DNA from: Chitinispirillia bacterium
Lineage (GTDB): Bacteria; Fibrobacterota; Chitinivibrionia; Chitinivibrionales; Chitinispirillaceae
DNA length: 50,918 nucleotides
Direction: 5' to 3'
Assembly (NCBI GenBank): GCA_009784115.1
Contig: WRCH01000007.1
Location: 1-50,918 of the forward strand
Shown piece after piece: positions 16,408 through 25,978 of this stretch. The stretch's first letter is position 1. Every line of letters starts with the position of its first letter. A program made the position numbers and the translations under genes. The notes beneath the pieces were generated by a model. That model made no database searches. It was not told the origin of the DNA and saw nothing but the letters and a program-made list of their open reading frames with translations.

Positions 16408-19400
16408 ATGAAACGATCATCAATCTTTTGTATGATGCTGTTTGTCTGCACGCTTTTTGCGCAGTCCGTTTTCGCGCAGGGGCCTATGCAGGTAGAGAGA
16501 CTGAACCGCGGACTTATCGCTGTACGGCAGGGTCAGGGATATTTTCTCTCATGGCGGCTTTTAGCGAATGAGCCGTATAATACCGGATTCAATGTTTACC
16601 GCGGGACAACGCGGCTAAATTCTACTCCTATCACAGGTGCAACGATTTATACAGATGCTAACACTGCACAGCAGACAGGTACAAGTACCTATACTGTCCG
16701 CGCAGTTGTCAACGGTACAGAACAAGCGGCGAGTGATCCGGCGATACTCATTGCCAACACTCAAGGCGCAAATGCCGGGTATCTCGAAATCCCTCTCCAA
16801 AGACCGCCAACCGGTCAGTTCTTTGGCACGTATTCGCCCAATGACGGCAGTGTGGGCGACCTTACGGGTAACGGCGTTTACGACATCATTATCAAGTGGG
16901 AACCGAGCAATGCGATAGATAACGGCATTACCGTTTGTAACGGGAGCGATGGTGAGGGGGCCGGATGCAGCGGAAACGTAAGACCATGCGGACCGCCAAG
17001 AGCCGGAGGCCCGTTGACGCAGACTACGGATAATGTATTCATTGATGCGTATACACTTAGCGGTCAGCGGCTGTGGCGCATCGACCTCGGGCCGAACATT
17101 AGAGCCGGTGCGCACTACACCCAGTTTATGGTGTATGACTTTGAGGGCAGCGGCAAGGCACAGATCATGATGAAAACGGCGGAGGGTACGCGGGACGGCA
17201 CGGGGCAGTTTATCAGGATGGGGCCTGCCGCGAATGCTAACCACAGCGCTATACGTCGTGTTACAGGAACAGGCAGCAGCTGCGGCCGCATCCTTTCGGG
17301 GCCGGAGTATCTGACAGTCTTTGATGGTGAAACCGGCGCGGAACTTGCCACAGCGGATTACTGGCCCGGACGCGACCCAATAGGCGGCTGGGGCAACAAC
17401 GAAACCTATGGCAATCGTGTTGACCGTTTCAACGCCGTTGTCGCCTATCTTGACGGTGAACGCCCAAGCGCGGTGTTTCAACGGGGTTACTATGGACGCA
17501 TGACATTTGCTGCTTGGGACTATCGCAATGGGCAGCTTACACGGCGCTGGACTTTTGACTCAAACTCTTCCGGTAACAGTAATTACTCTGGTCAAGGCAA
17601 TCATCAGTTAAGCGTAGCAGATGTTGACAACAGCGGACGTCACTCCATAATCACCGGTGCGGCCGTAATAGGCCCTGATGGCAGAGGAATGTGGACGTCA
17701 AGACTTGGCCACGGTGATGCCCTCCACGTTGCGCACATGATAAAAGGGAATCCTATTCCACAAGTTTACACACCGCAGGAGAGCGGTGCCGTAGGAGTAT
17801 CTCTGCGGCACGCCAATAACGGCAATGTGGTTTTTAGTGTTGACAACAGTAATGATGTAGGTCGTGCGACCGCGGGATTTCTTGACGCAAGCAGACCCGG
17901 ATTTCATTTTTGGGCGGCAAGCGGTATAGGTTTGCTTGACATTACCGGCAGAAATGTTGGAACTAGACCGAATTCAATCAACCACGTCATCTTTTGGGAC
18001 GGCGATCTCACCCGCGCTCTTCTTGACGGCAACACAATCACAAAGTGGAGTATCGCAAACAACAGAGGCACCGCGCTTCTTTCAGCAACCGGCGCGAGCT
18101 CAATCAATGGTACGAAGTCAAACCCTGTTTTACAAGCCGACATATTCGGCGACTGGCGCGAGGAGGTAATCTTTGCCGCCGGAAACAGCGCGATAAGAAT
18201 CTACACATCAACGATGCCGACAACGCACCGCTTGGTTACGCTCATGCACGACCCAACGTACAGAGTCGCTGTGGCGTGGCAGAATTCATCGTACAACCAG
18301 CCGCCGCATCCGGGGTACTATATCGCCAGTGATATGGATTTCCCGCCTCCAACGCCTAACGTTGTGGTAGCGGGCGGCAATACGACGCCGAACCCTCGTC
18401 CTGCAGTGGCCGTTACGGTACCGGCCAACAACGCACGATTTCTGCCGGGTCAGACCGTCAATATCACGGCGACAGCTTCCGTTTCCGGCGGCAGTATTTC
18501 ACTTGTAGAATTTTTTAACGGTTCGACAAAATTGGGTGAGAGAAGCGCAGCTCCTTACACGTTCGCGTGGACGAATCCTCCCGCGGGAGCGCATACCATC
18601 ACGGCGAGAGCGGCTACTAATGCTGGTGCTAACGCAACATCAGCAGCCGTAAATATAACGGTAGCCGCGTTCATTGGCTCGGGTGATTTTATTGACAGCC
18701 TCGCGCTTTTTGACCCTGCGAACGCGGCGGCTTGGTCGATTCAAACCAATCTCAGACCGCAGCAAAGAATCTACGGCGACCGTGAATTTGTGACAGGTAC
18801 AATACCTGCGCAATTGCAGGGCGCGGAGTGGGTTGCCGCATCTCAGGAGACACGAAGATTATCATCACCCGACACTCTTATCAGATTCAGGATGAGAAGA
18901 AGCGGCACCGTCTACATAGCCCACGAAGACAGAGTCAGCCCAAGACCCGCGTGGCTTGCCGCGAGAGGTTTTACTGCAACTACCACGAGATTAACGGTGA
19001 ATGACAATACTGCCGACCGTGTTTTCACGGTCTACAGCAGATCTGTCGCGTCAGGTCAGATAGTTGCGCTCGGCCCGAATTCTAATGACGGTACCACAAC
19101 GTCTATGATGTACCTTATCGCGGTTAGAGACGAGGCCACATCCGTACTCGGCAAGACACCTCCGTCAAGCTACGCGTTAAATGTATCGCATGTTGGAAAC
19201 AGCGGAGTGATCAATGTCAACTACGCGATAAAGGATAAAGGCGCGGTACAGCTTGACCTGTTCAATGTCAAGGGAAAAAAGGTGAAGACGTTAGTCAGCA
19301 CGATAAAAGACGCCGGCGCCTACAGCGAGCGTATCTCAACAGGTACTCTTGCGACCGGAACGTATTTGATAAAACTGCGGGCAGGATCGCAGACATTGCA

Positions 19401-19425
19401 GGAACGAGTATTGATCGCAAGGTAG
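16408..19425 (+). CDS. Secreted rhamnogalacturonan lyase (PL11) with Ig-like and sorting domains
   Basis: A 1005-residue exported enzyme. The ATG at 16408 follows GGAGGG and starts a signal peptide (MKRSSIFCMMLFVCTLFAQS, cleaved near VFA-Q). Residues about 25-115 are an FN3-like N-terminal domain and 120-630 the eight-bladed PL11 propeller, with motifs such as GDLTGNGVYDIIIKWEPSNA, YDFEGSGKAQIMMKTAEGT and QADIFGDWREEVIF. PL11 enzymes cleave the rhamnogalacturonan I backbone of pectin. A bacterial Ig-like domain (SISLVEFFNGSTKLGE) follows at about 660-750, then an unassigned beta domain. The last 80 residues (LDLFNVKGKKVKTLVST to the end) are a FlgD/Por-type tail probably used for surface secretion. 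Confidence 0.9.
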   Translation: MKRSSIFCMMLFVCTLFAQSVFAQGPMQVERLNRGLIAVRQGQGYFLSWRLLANEPYNTGFNVYRGTTRLNSTPITGATIYTDANTAQQTGTSTYTVRAVVNGTEQAASDPAILIANTQGANAGYLEIPLQRPPTGQFFGTYSPNDGSVGDLTGNGVYDIIIKWEPSNAIDNGITVCNGSDGEGAGCSGNVRPCGPPRAGGPLTQTTDNVFIDAYTLSGQRLWRIDLGPNIRAGAHYTQFMVYDFEGSGKAQIMMKTAEGTRDGTGQFIRMGPAANANHSAIRRVTGTGSSCGRILSGPEYLTVFDGETGAELATADYWPGRDPIGGWGNNETYGNRVDRFNAVVAYLDGERPSAVFQRGYYGRMTFAAWDYRNGQLTRRWTFDSNSSGNSNYSGQGNHQLSVADVDNSGRHSIITGAAVIGPDGRGMWTSRLGHGDALHVAHMIKGNPIPQVYTPQESGAVGVSLRHANNGNVVFSVDNSNDVGRATAGFLDASRPGFHFWAASGIGLLDITGRNVGTRPNSINHVIFWDGDLTRALLDGNTITKWSIANNRGTALLSATGASSINGTKSNPVLQADIFGDWREEVIFAAGNSAIRIYTSTMPTTHRLVTLMHDPTYRVAVAWQNSSYNQPPHPGYYIASDMDFPPPTPNVVVAGGNTTPNPRPAVAVTVPANNARFLPGQTVNITATASVSGGSISLVEFFNGSTKLGERSAAPYTFAWTNPPAGAHTITARAATNAGANATSAAVNITVAAFIGSGDFIDSLALFDPANAAAWSIQTNLRPQQRIYGDREFVTGTIPAQLQGAEWVAASQETRRLSSPDTLIRFRMRRSGTVYIAHEDRVSPRPAWLAARGFTATTTRLTVNDNTADRVFTVYSRSVASGQIVALGPNSNDGTTTSMMYLIAVRDEATSVLGKTPPSSYALNVSHVGNSGVINVNYAIKDKGAVQLDLFNVKGKKVKTLVSTIKDAGAYSERISTGTLATGTYLIKLRAGSQTLQERVLIAR

Positions 19426-19438
19426 AGGCAGCGCGTCT

Positions 19439-19477
19439 CTCATTCGCCCCGGGCCCAACGCCCGGGGCGTAAATGAG
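19439..19477. terminator. Long hairpin after PL11 gene
   Basis: CGCCCCGGGC (19445-19454), loop CCAAC, GCCCGGGGCG (19460-19469): ten perfect pairs, extended by CTCATT/AATGAG across a two-base bulge. It lies between convergent genes (PL11 plus, lipoprotein minus) and probably ends transcription in both directions; there is no poly-T. Confidence 0.55.
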
Positions 19478-19512
19478 GTATTACGTAAAACACGGAAACG
19501 TTAGGGACGATT

Positions 19513-20274
19513 TTAATCTTTAACGCAGCGGATAGAAAACCCCCAATTATCCTCCCACCAGCAGCCGTCGCACCCTAATTGGCAGTCTTTATTATCCGCA
19601 AAAATTGCAAATCTATGCCGGCCCGCTTCTATAGTCGCCCACCATCCGCTTTTTTTACCTATATCGTGAAAAACCATATCTTCACCACTGCGAAAACCAC
19701 CCGGCAGAGCCGCAAAACCGAACTCATCCGTACCATTTTCATTATCGCTCCAACCGGTTTTTGATTTTAGTTTTTTAGCGGCAAATTCGTTATCGCCCGC
19801 TTGGGAGATTAAGTCGTCCCAATTTTTGGCAGTTGGCAAACGCCATCCCGCCGGACAGGCGTCCTGCGCGGCGTTCCAATCATAGAGCCGTCCGTATTTG
19901 TCGCAGTTAGTCATATCTGCTCCGTAACACAAAGAACCGGTTCTCGGCCTGAAGTTCAAATTGTCCGCCATCCATGTCAAATTACCAATCTTCACCATAC
20001 GATACTTTTGATCATCTCTCTCATCGGTAAACGTATTCGCCCTGGAAGCGGTCGCCGCCGCACTCTGAGCCGCGGGAAAAGCCGCCTGCGGCTGCTGTGC
20101 GTGAGCTGTTTGTGTTTGGACATTATTTTGCCGCGGCTGTGCGCTGCTTTCCATCACACTATTTTTTTTGGCCCCGGACGAACAGGCCAAACCAAAAATT
20201 ACAACTGCGGCTATCGTACAAAAAACCGCTGCTCTTCTTGCGCTAACCGTCCCATTAAACATCACCTTACTCAT
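19513..20274 (-). CDS. Fibrobacter succinogenes major paralogous domain lipoprotein
   Basis: A 253-residue lipoprotein. AGGAGG lies seven bases before the ATG. The signal peptide ends in a lipobox with the acylated cysteine at 31 (FGLAC-SSG). A low-complexity linker (residues 32-80) leads to the TIGR02145-type domain: YRMVKIGNLTWMADNLNF, SLCYGADMTNCDKYGRLYDW, CPAGWRLPTAKNWDDL, TDEFGFAALPGGFR and WWATIE. This domain is amplified in Fibrobacter and gives the best taxonomic clue in the window. Its fold resembles formylglycine-generating-enzyme-like/C-type lectin domains. The function is unknown; it is presumably displayed in the outer membrane. Confidence 0.92.
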   Translation of the reverse strand: MSKVMFNGTVSARRAAVFCTIAAVVIFGLACSSGAKKNSVMESSAQPRQNNVQTQTAHAQQPQAAFPAAQSAAATASRANTFTDERDDQKYRMVKIGNLTWMADNLNFRPRTGSLCYGADMTNCDKYGRLYDWNAAQDACPAGWRLPTAKNWDDLISQAGDNEFAAKKLKSKTGWSDNENGTDEFGFAALPGGFRSGEDMVFHDIGKKSGWWATIEAGRHRFAIFADNKDCQLGCDGCWWEDNWGFSIRCVKD

Positions 20275-20453
20275 GACTTATCCTCCTTTAGTTAATCAAC
20301 AAAAAACATTATTGCTATCAATCAACACATATATTTAAAGCGTTAGAGATTACATGCAATTATTAAGTATAAAATTATATTGTAGATCGTTCGCCAAGCA
20401 ATACATACTCAAGTTAATATCTGCTTACGGCAAAAATATATATTTATTCTCCT

Positions 20454-20470
20454 GCCCGAAAACATCGGGC
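20454..20470 (+). other. Small hairpin in serS leader
   Basis: GCCCGA at 20454-20459 and TCGGGC at 20465-20470 enclose a five-base AAACA loop, 27 bases before the serS ATG. It is perfect but only six pairs. No T-box core (stem I, AGGGUGGNACCGCG) is visible, so a tRNA-sensing leader is not supported. Confidence 0.35.
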
Positions 20471-20494
20471 GAATACAACCTTTAAGGAGTTTGA

Positions 20495-21775
<1,281 letters not shown>

Positions 21776-21931
21776 GTTGAAAGTCTACCTGATATGTTAT
21801 CATTTGAGCGCCGTGAGGTTGGCTCACGTGATATTTTTTATTGAGCAAAATTAAAACCTTGATTCTTTTCATTTGCTATTTTAGCATAATTTATCTTTAA
21901 TTGTGGATTTTTTGAATCGAAAGATAGCATA

Positions 21932-22351
21932 ATGAAAGAAAAATCGTTGACAATTGAAGATACCCGCGCATTAGGAGCAAGACTTGCGCAAATTGCGGCC
22001 CCGGGTGATGTGTATGTTCTTGACGGTGATCTTGGAACCGGCAAAACTGAGTTTGTGCGCGGGTTTGCGGAAGCGCTTTCACCCGGCGCAGCGGTACGCA
22101 GTCCAACATTTTCTATTGTAAATACATACAGTACGCCTGTTTTTCCCGTTTATCACTTCGATTTCTACCGCATAGAAAAACAGCATGAGCTTACATCCAT
22201 AGGTATTGATGAATACATATACGGCGACGGCGTTTGTCTTGTAGAGTGGGGAACAATGTTCCCCGCCGCTCTTCCGCCCTATGCAAAGATTATTCGATTC
22301 AGCGACGCGGGAGACGGCAGCCGCATCATAGAATCTGACATTTCATTTTAA
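21932..22351 (+). CDS. tsaE: tRNA threonylcarbamoyladenosine biosynthesis ATPase
   Basis: A 139-residue P-loop protein with the YjeE/TsaE signature. Walker A is GDLGTGKTEFVRG (about residues 31-43), followed by the family-specific SPTFSIVNTY, VYHFDFYRIE and CLVEWGTM. TsaE energises the TsaB-TsaD-TsaE complex that adds threonylcarbamoyl to A37 of ANN-decoding tRNAs; tsaB and tsaD are not in the window. The length is normal. Upstream bases 21776-21931 hold nothing recognisable apart from AT-rich sequence and a weak RBS. Confidence 0.95.
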   Translation: MKEKSLTIEDTRALGARLAQIAAPGDVYVLDGDLGTGKTEFVRGFAEALSPGAAVRSPTFSIVNTYSTPVFPVYHFDFYRIEKQHELTSIGIDEYIYGDGVCLVEWGTMFPAALPPYAKIIRFSDAGDGSRIIESDISF

Positions 22352-22369
22352 TCGAATATGCTTTCTCCC

Positions 22370-22440
22370 GCGCCCCTTTAGGAGAGCGTAGATTGCAGCG
22401 ATGGGTTTTAACCCATTGCGATTCATGCAACCCATCGCGG
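22370..22440 (+). repeat. Two-hairpin intergenic element, copy C
   Basis: GCGCCCCTTTAGGAGAGC at 22370-22387, linker GTAGATTGCAG, then CGATGGGTTTTAACCCATTG with an extra inverted half (CAACCCATCG) just after it. The first hairpin and linker match the reverse complement of copy A (1-76) at almost every base. It lies between the convergent tsaE and EF-hand genes. Confidence 0.6.
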
Positions 22441-22456
22441 TTCATTTTGACACCGT

Positions 22457-23581
22457 TCAATACGTCAAGTCAATATGATGTATGTGTCCGGTGTTTCCAT
22501 TCTCATACAGAAAAAAGCCGCTTTTACGAATTATACCCTGCGTTTCGTGCTGATTGCTGTTGATCTCATAATGAGTATTAACATGACCAAGGTATATCGC
22601 GCCAATTCCAGCTTCTTTGAGAGTCAGAAGCATAAACTCTCCGGTGTCCTTATCAACAAACATTATTCTTAAATGTTCAAAAATTGCGTCGCCTTCGTCA
22701 ATCCATCCGTTGCCGTCGCTGTCATGAGCGGCAAGCTCCGAAAACCCGCAGCCTGTGTGAGCGCCAAAGAGCTGCGATCCGCAGTTAATCACCCCGTCGC
22801 CGTGTTTATCAAACGCCAAAAACCCTGATCCGTTTACAGGCATGAAAATGTTTTGAAGATCATCGCCTATGAGAAGATCAAACTCATATCTATCCTGTGT
22901 AAACGATGGAAGAATTCCGTCAAAAGAGACAACAAGCGGATCGGCGAGTCTTCCTGTTTGAAGCGCAATGTCAATTGATGTTGAGTTTGACGTATAAAAC
23001 TCGTGGCTCATAAAGACGTTCATGTCAATATTTATTTGACGCCCGTCGGCGGTTTTTATAATGCCTGAGGCTTGAAATGACATCTCCTGATATTCATAGT
23101 AAGTTTCGGTTCTTTGAAAAGAGAGATTTACTTGCTGTACATTTTGAGTGCCGAGTCGCTGCATTAAATTATTCGCCGGATTCATCTGCTGCATATTGAC
23201 GGTTCCATCAGAAGAAAACATCCTGCGAAGACTGAAAGGATTTCTCTTGCCTGTTAAAGATTCAACTAACTGTTCAATCATCAGGATTTTTGCTCTTTGT
23301 TCATCAGAGAGGCTGAACCCCATGAACTGTCTTGACTGTTCAGCTCTTGTGACTTCATTATTTGTCTGCTGCTGTTGCTGCTGATTATTTGCTAACTGCT
23401 CCCGCAATTGCTCCTGTGCTTCGGGCGAAAGAGTGAGCCAAGACGCGGGAAACGCGTTTCCATTAGTTTGCGGCGCGCCTGAGTTTGCGCCGTTAGTTAT
23501 AACAAACTGTTCAGTTACAGTATGGCTTTTTACCGAAACAGAATTTGAAGCCATTGATACGGCATAAGAATCGATTTTCAT
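22457..23581 (-). CDS. EF-hand-type calcium-binding protein, sigma-28 regulated
   Basis: A 374-residue protein. A short leader and a Q-rich stretch (NNQQQQQQT, about residues 65-72) precede a middle beta region. Residues about 255-310 have two calcium-loop-like segments, FDKHGDGVINCGSQLFG and HDSDGNGWIDEGDAIFEHL, in the 'FD.ngDG.I..GsELFG' arrangement seen in many bacterial proteins of unknown role. There is no obvious Sec signal peptide. A sigma-28-like promoter 63 bases upstream on the minus strand suggests expression with late flagellar genes. It may be a flagellum- or surface-associated protein; that is inference from the promoter. Confidence 0.7.
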   Translation of the reverse strand: MKIDSYAVSMASNSVSVKSHTVTEQFVITNGANSGAPQTNGNAFPASWLTLSPEAQEQLREQLANNQQQQQQTNNEVTRAEQSRQFMGFSLSDEQRAKILMIEQLVESLTGKRNPFSLRRMFSSDGTVNMQQMNPANNLMQRLGTQNVQQVNLSFQRTETYYEYQEMSFQASGIIKTADGRQINIDMNVFMSHEFYTSNSTSIDIALQTGRLADPLVVSFDGILPSFTQDRYEFDLLIGDDLQNIFMPVNGSGFLAFDKHGDGVINCGSQLFGAHTGCGFSELAAHDSDGNGWIDEGDAIFEHLRIMFVDKDTGEFMLLTLKEAGIGAIYLGHVNTHYEINSNQHETQGIIRKSGFFLYENGNTGHIHHIDLTY

Positions 23582-23643
23582 CGTCCCTCTTTTCGCTTTA
23601 ATGGTAATTTTGTTTTAGCGGAAAGCTCTCCTGTCTTGTATAC

Positions 23644-23669
23644 TTATCGGCGGAAATCGTTTTTCTTTA
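23644..23669 (-). promoter_or_regulatory. Sigma-28 (FliA)-like promoter for the EF-hand gene
   Basis: On the minus strand TAAA (23669-23666), a 14-base spacer, then GCCGATAA (23651-23644). The -10 octamer is perfect; the spacer is one base shorter than the classical TAAA-N15-GCCGATAA. It reads into the EF-hand gene whose ATG is at 23581. Confidence 0.6.
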
Positions 23670-23719
23670 ACTTTTTTTATAAAGAGTTTTTTTGCGTCCC
23701 GAAGGGATGTACTCTTTCG

Positions 23720-23735
23720 TGGCATTGCCTTTGCA
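23720..23735 (+). promoter_or_regulatory. Sigma-54 (RpoN)-like promoter
   Basis: TGGCA-TTGCC-TTTGCA has the invariant GG and GC separated by exactly ten bases, as in the -24/-12 RpoN consensus TGGCAC-N5-TTGCW. It lies about 47 bases before the methyltransferase ATG, on the other side of the divergent sigma-28-like promoter. No enhancer-binding site was identified. Confidence 0.6.
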
Positions 23736-23781
23736 CCTTAAATATTTATAGAAGCGGCAATCACCTTTTCGGGGGTTTTTC

Positions 23782-24630
23782 ATGAGAGCGGCTTATATAA
23801 TATCAATAGTTTGTGTCTGCGCAGCAGTACTTATCTCTCATGAACGCTATGAATACGATCTGCCTTTTGTTCCGATGCCGATGGATGTTGTAAACGCTAT
23901 GCTTGATCTTGCGAAAATTACGCCTGAAGACACGGTCTTTGATCTTGGATGCGGCGACGGAAGAGTAGTGATAGGCGCCGCGGCTTTGGGAGCGCGGGGA
24001 GTTGGAATAGATATCGACGCGGCAATGATCAGCGAAAGTGAAGAGAATGCAAAAACTATAGGTGTAGAAGACCGGGTAAAATTTTATCAGACAGATTTTT
24101 TTCAGGTACCGCTCGCAAAGGCTTCAGTTGTGACTATTTACCTTTTCCCCGACGTCAATATAAAACTGCGTCCCAAACTGCTTAACGAACTAAAGCCGGG
24201 TGCAAGAATCGTATCTAATGATTTTGACATGGGAGAGTGGGCGGCTGATTCTACAGTCAGTACAGGAACGAACACCGTGTATTTGTGGATTATTCCGGCC
24301 AATGTCTCAGGAACGTGGAACTGGCAATATAACGGCAAGCCCGGTAAAAGTTATTCGATGTGTATTGATCAAAAGTATCAGCGTTTATCAGGCAATATCA
24401 CTAATATCAGCGGCGGCAGTGTTGTATTCAAAGAATTAGAGCTGCGCGGAGATAAAATCCGTATCGTTATTGACGAGGGAAACAGAGGAAAAACCACATT
24501 GTTTGGAACCGTAAGAGAAAATAGCATTGAGGGGACGGCTATTTTGCCAAACGGTTCCAAACAGAAATGGTACGCGTCAAGAGCTGCTTCGACTATATGC
24601 CCCATCTTTTTCCCCGATGGGGGGATTTGA
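23782..24630 (+). CDS. Exported or membrane-anchored SAM-dependent methyltransferase
   Basis: A 282-residue protein starting with a hydrophobic segment (residues 3-19, YIISIVCVCAAVLIS) that may be a signal anchor. This is odd for an enzyme needing cytoplasmic SAM unless it stays tethered inside. The methyltransferase core covers about 35-165: motif I VFDLGCGDGRVV (residues 52-63), GVGIDIDAAMI, and TDFFQVPLAKASVVTIYLFP. The C-terminal 115 residues form a beta-rich domain of unknown role (SGTWNWQYNGKPGKSY). The last codons overlap an inverted repeat (CCCCATC 24600-24606, GATGGGG 24616-24622), so the native C-terminus may have been changed. It probably has a sigma-54 promoter. Confidence 0.75.
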   Translation: MRAAYIISIVCVCAAVLISHERYEYDLPFVPMPMDVVNAMLDLAKITPEDTVFDLGCGDGRVVIGAAALGARGVGIDIDAAMISESEENAKTIGVEDRVKFYQTDFFQVPLAKASVVTIYLFPDVNIKLRPKLLNELKPGARIVSNDFDMGEWAADSTVSTGTNTVYLWIIPANVSGTWNWQYNGKPGKSYSMCIDQKYQRLSGNITNISGGSVVFKELELRGDKIRIVIDEGNRGKTTLFGTVRENSIEGTAILPNGSKQKWYASRAASTICPIFFPDGGI

Positions 24631-24649
24631 TTGACCCCAAATTGAGAAC

Positions 24650-24705
24650 CCCCGGTTAAAATCCGAGGCTATGGAGACGCGACGAAAAGAGGTCGCGGGC
24701 GTCTC
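24650..24705 (-). repeat. Two-hairpin intergenic element, copy E (diverged)
   Basis: CCCCGG-TTAAAAT-CCGAGG at 24650-24668 (imperfect) followed by GAGACGC (24674-24680) pairing with GCGTCTC (24699-24705), with GAC/GTC inside. The architecture is that of copies A-D, but the second hairpin has a different sequence. It follows the methyltransferase stop. Confidence 0.4.
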
Positions 24706-24742
24706 TGCGTGACGCGGAAAAAACCAAGGGTGTATCAATCAA

Positions 24743-25027
24743 TTATTTCTCTTTTTCTACAAGTTCCGGGCAATGTACAGCTCTTAAAAACAGCGGCCTG
24801 CCTTTTTTAAGGCCGCAGCATTCGCGTCTTGCTTCATCCACCAATTGTTTACGGTAATTTTCTAGGTTCTGTTTTTTAGTTTCGCAAAGTTTCGCGTTAT
24901 GATACAAGTTTTCTGCCTGATCCTTTCCATAAACATTATCGTCTGTCTGATCTGCTGTAACAGCAAGTGAAACAATAAGAAGAAGCGAAGCAAATGAGAG
25001 GGATAGAAAAGAAAATTTTGATTTCAT
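24743..25027 (-). CDS. Small exported protein, 94 residues
   Basis: It begins MKSKFSFLSLSFASLLLIVS, a clear Sec signal peptide probably cleaved near VTA-D (about residue 25). The mature part is about 70 residues, charged, with cysteines at about 48, 70, 71 and 86 (RRECCGLKKGRP), so disulfides or metal binding are possible. No family recognised. It is transcribed toward copy E of the repeat. Confidence 0.6.
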   Translation of the reverse strand: MKSKFSFLSLSFASLLLIVSLAVTADQTDDNVYGKDQAENLYHNAKLCETKKQNLENYRKQLVDEARRECCGLKKGRPLFLRAVHCPELVEKEK

Positions 25028-25175
25028 TAAATAATCCTTTTTGAAAATGACCGTAACTGATGATGCTTGTGAGTGAAGAGTAATTCGTGCAGGGTTTTCT
25101 TTTATTACAACTAAAGAAAAAATTAGTTATTACCCATATTTTATATTAGTATATTACTTCGGCAGTTAAAGGTCG

Positions 25176-25231
25176 CAACTCCCGGTACAGCGGCCTCACG
25201 ATGGTTCGTGCAGTCGATGTGCCGGGAGTTG
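25176..25231 (+). other. Stem-loop spanning the annotated start of the DTW gene
   Basis: CAACTCCCGG (25176-25185) pairs with CCGGGAGTTG (25222-25231), extended by three more pairs including one G-U. Inside the 30-base loop CACGA (25197-25201) pairs with TCGTG (25206-25210). The ATG at 25201 would be buried in it. Confidence 0.5.
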
Positions 25232-25950
25232 TCACCTTAATATATACCGGTACACGGCATGCGCTTTTTATAAGATTGGATATTTGCTTGGACGCAAAAC
25301 TAAAATTTAACCGCAACACTGCCTGTGCAAACTGTTTTCGCGAAAAGCAGATGTGTATCTGTGAAGCTGTGAAAAGTTTTTCCAATAAGGTGAGAGTGCT
25401 CATTTTGCAGCATCCGCAAGAACAGTTTAAGGTACTCAACTCTGCGCGCCTCACAAGGCTTGCTCTTAAAAACAGCGATTTGAGGGTAGGATTATCATGG
25501 CCTAATTTCAAAAAAGTATGCGGTGATAACAGCGCGCCCTCTGAGTGGGGAATTCTTTATCTTAAAAATGAGCTTCATCTGTCGTCAAATAATAATGATA
25601 ATAAACCCGCAAAACGTACCGGTAAAGATTCCGCAATAAGTGTTACGGGAAAAAACGGACGTGTCGTCGAAGATTTGCCGCAAATAAAAGGGATCGTTGT
25701 GATAGACGGCTCGTGGAAACAGGCTAAAGCGATGTGGTGGCGCAATCCGTGGTTTTTGCGGCTTAACCGTATCAGTTTAAATCCGTCGCACCCAAGTTTA
25801 AGAAAGCAGATGAAAAAAACCGGTCTCTCCACAATAGAAGCCGCCGCGCTCGCTCTTGGAGAACTTGGGGAGGATGAGGGCATTTGTCAATCGATGATTA
25901 AACAGTATGAAGAACTTGTAGTGAAGCCGGCGGCAGAGTTCAAACAATAA
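25201..25950 (+). CDS. DTW-domain tRNA-uridine aminocarboxypropyltransferase
   Basis: Up to 249 residues from ATG 25201; a TTG at 25276 (224 residues) would start closer to the conserved region and avoid the hairpin. The cysteine cluster CANCFREKQMCIC (C-x2-C-x6-C-x-C) is the zinc motif of the family. Conserved elements include LQHPQEQ, the DGSWKQAKAMW segment that holds the 'D-T/S-W' signature, and NPSHPSLRKQMKKTGLSTIEA. Homologues (TapT/YfiP, human DTWD1/2) make acp3U in tRNA using SAM. An insertion at about residues 125-160 (NNNDNKPAKRTGKDSA) is unusual. Confidence 0.85.
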   Translation: MVRAVDVPGVVTLIYTGTRHALFIRLDICLDAKLKFNRNTACANCFREKQMCICEAVKSFSNKVRVLILQHPQEQFKVLNSARLTRLALKNSDLRVGLSWPNFKKVCGDNSAPSEWGILYLKNELHLSSNNNDNKPAKRTGKDSAISVTGKNGRVVEDLPQIKGIVVIDGSWKQAKAMWWRNPWFLRLNRISLNPSHPSLRKQMKKTGLSTIEAAALALGELGEDEGICQSMIKQYEELVVKPAAEFKQ

Positions 25951-25978
25951 TTGTTTTGTCATAGCTTCTTGCCCCAAA

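Noticed and set aside
16615-17481. Long antisense ORF (288 codons) inside the PL11 gene
   Set aside because: Composition (C-, R- and S-rich, no family pattern) and complete overlap with a confident gene mark it as a reading-frame shadow.
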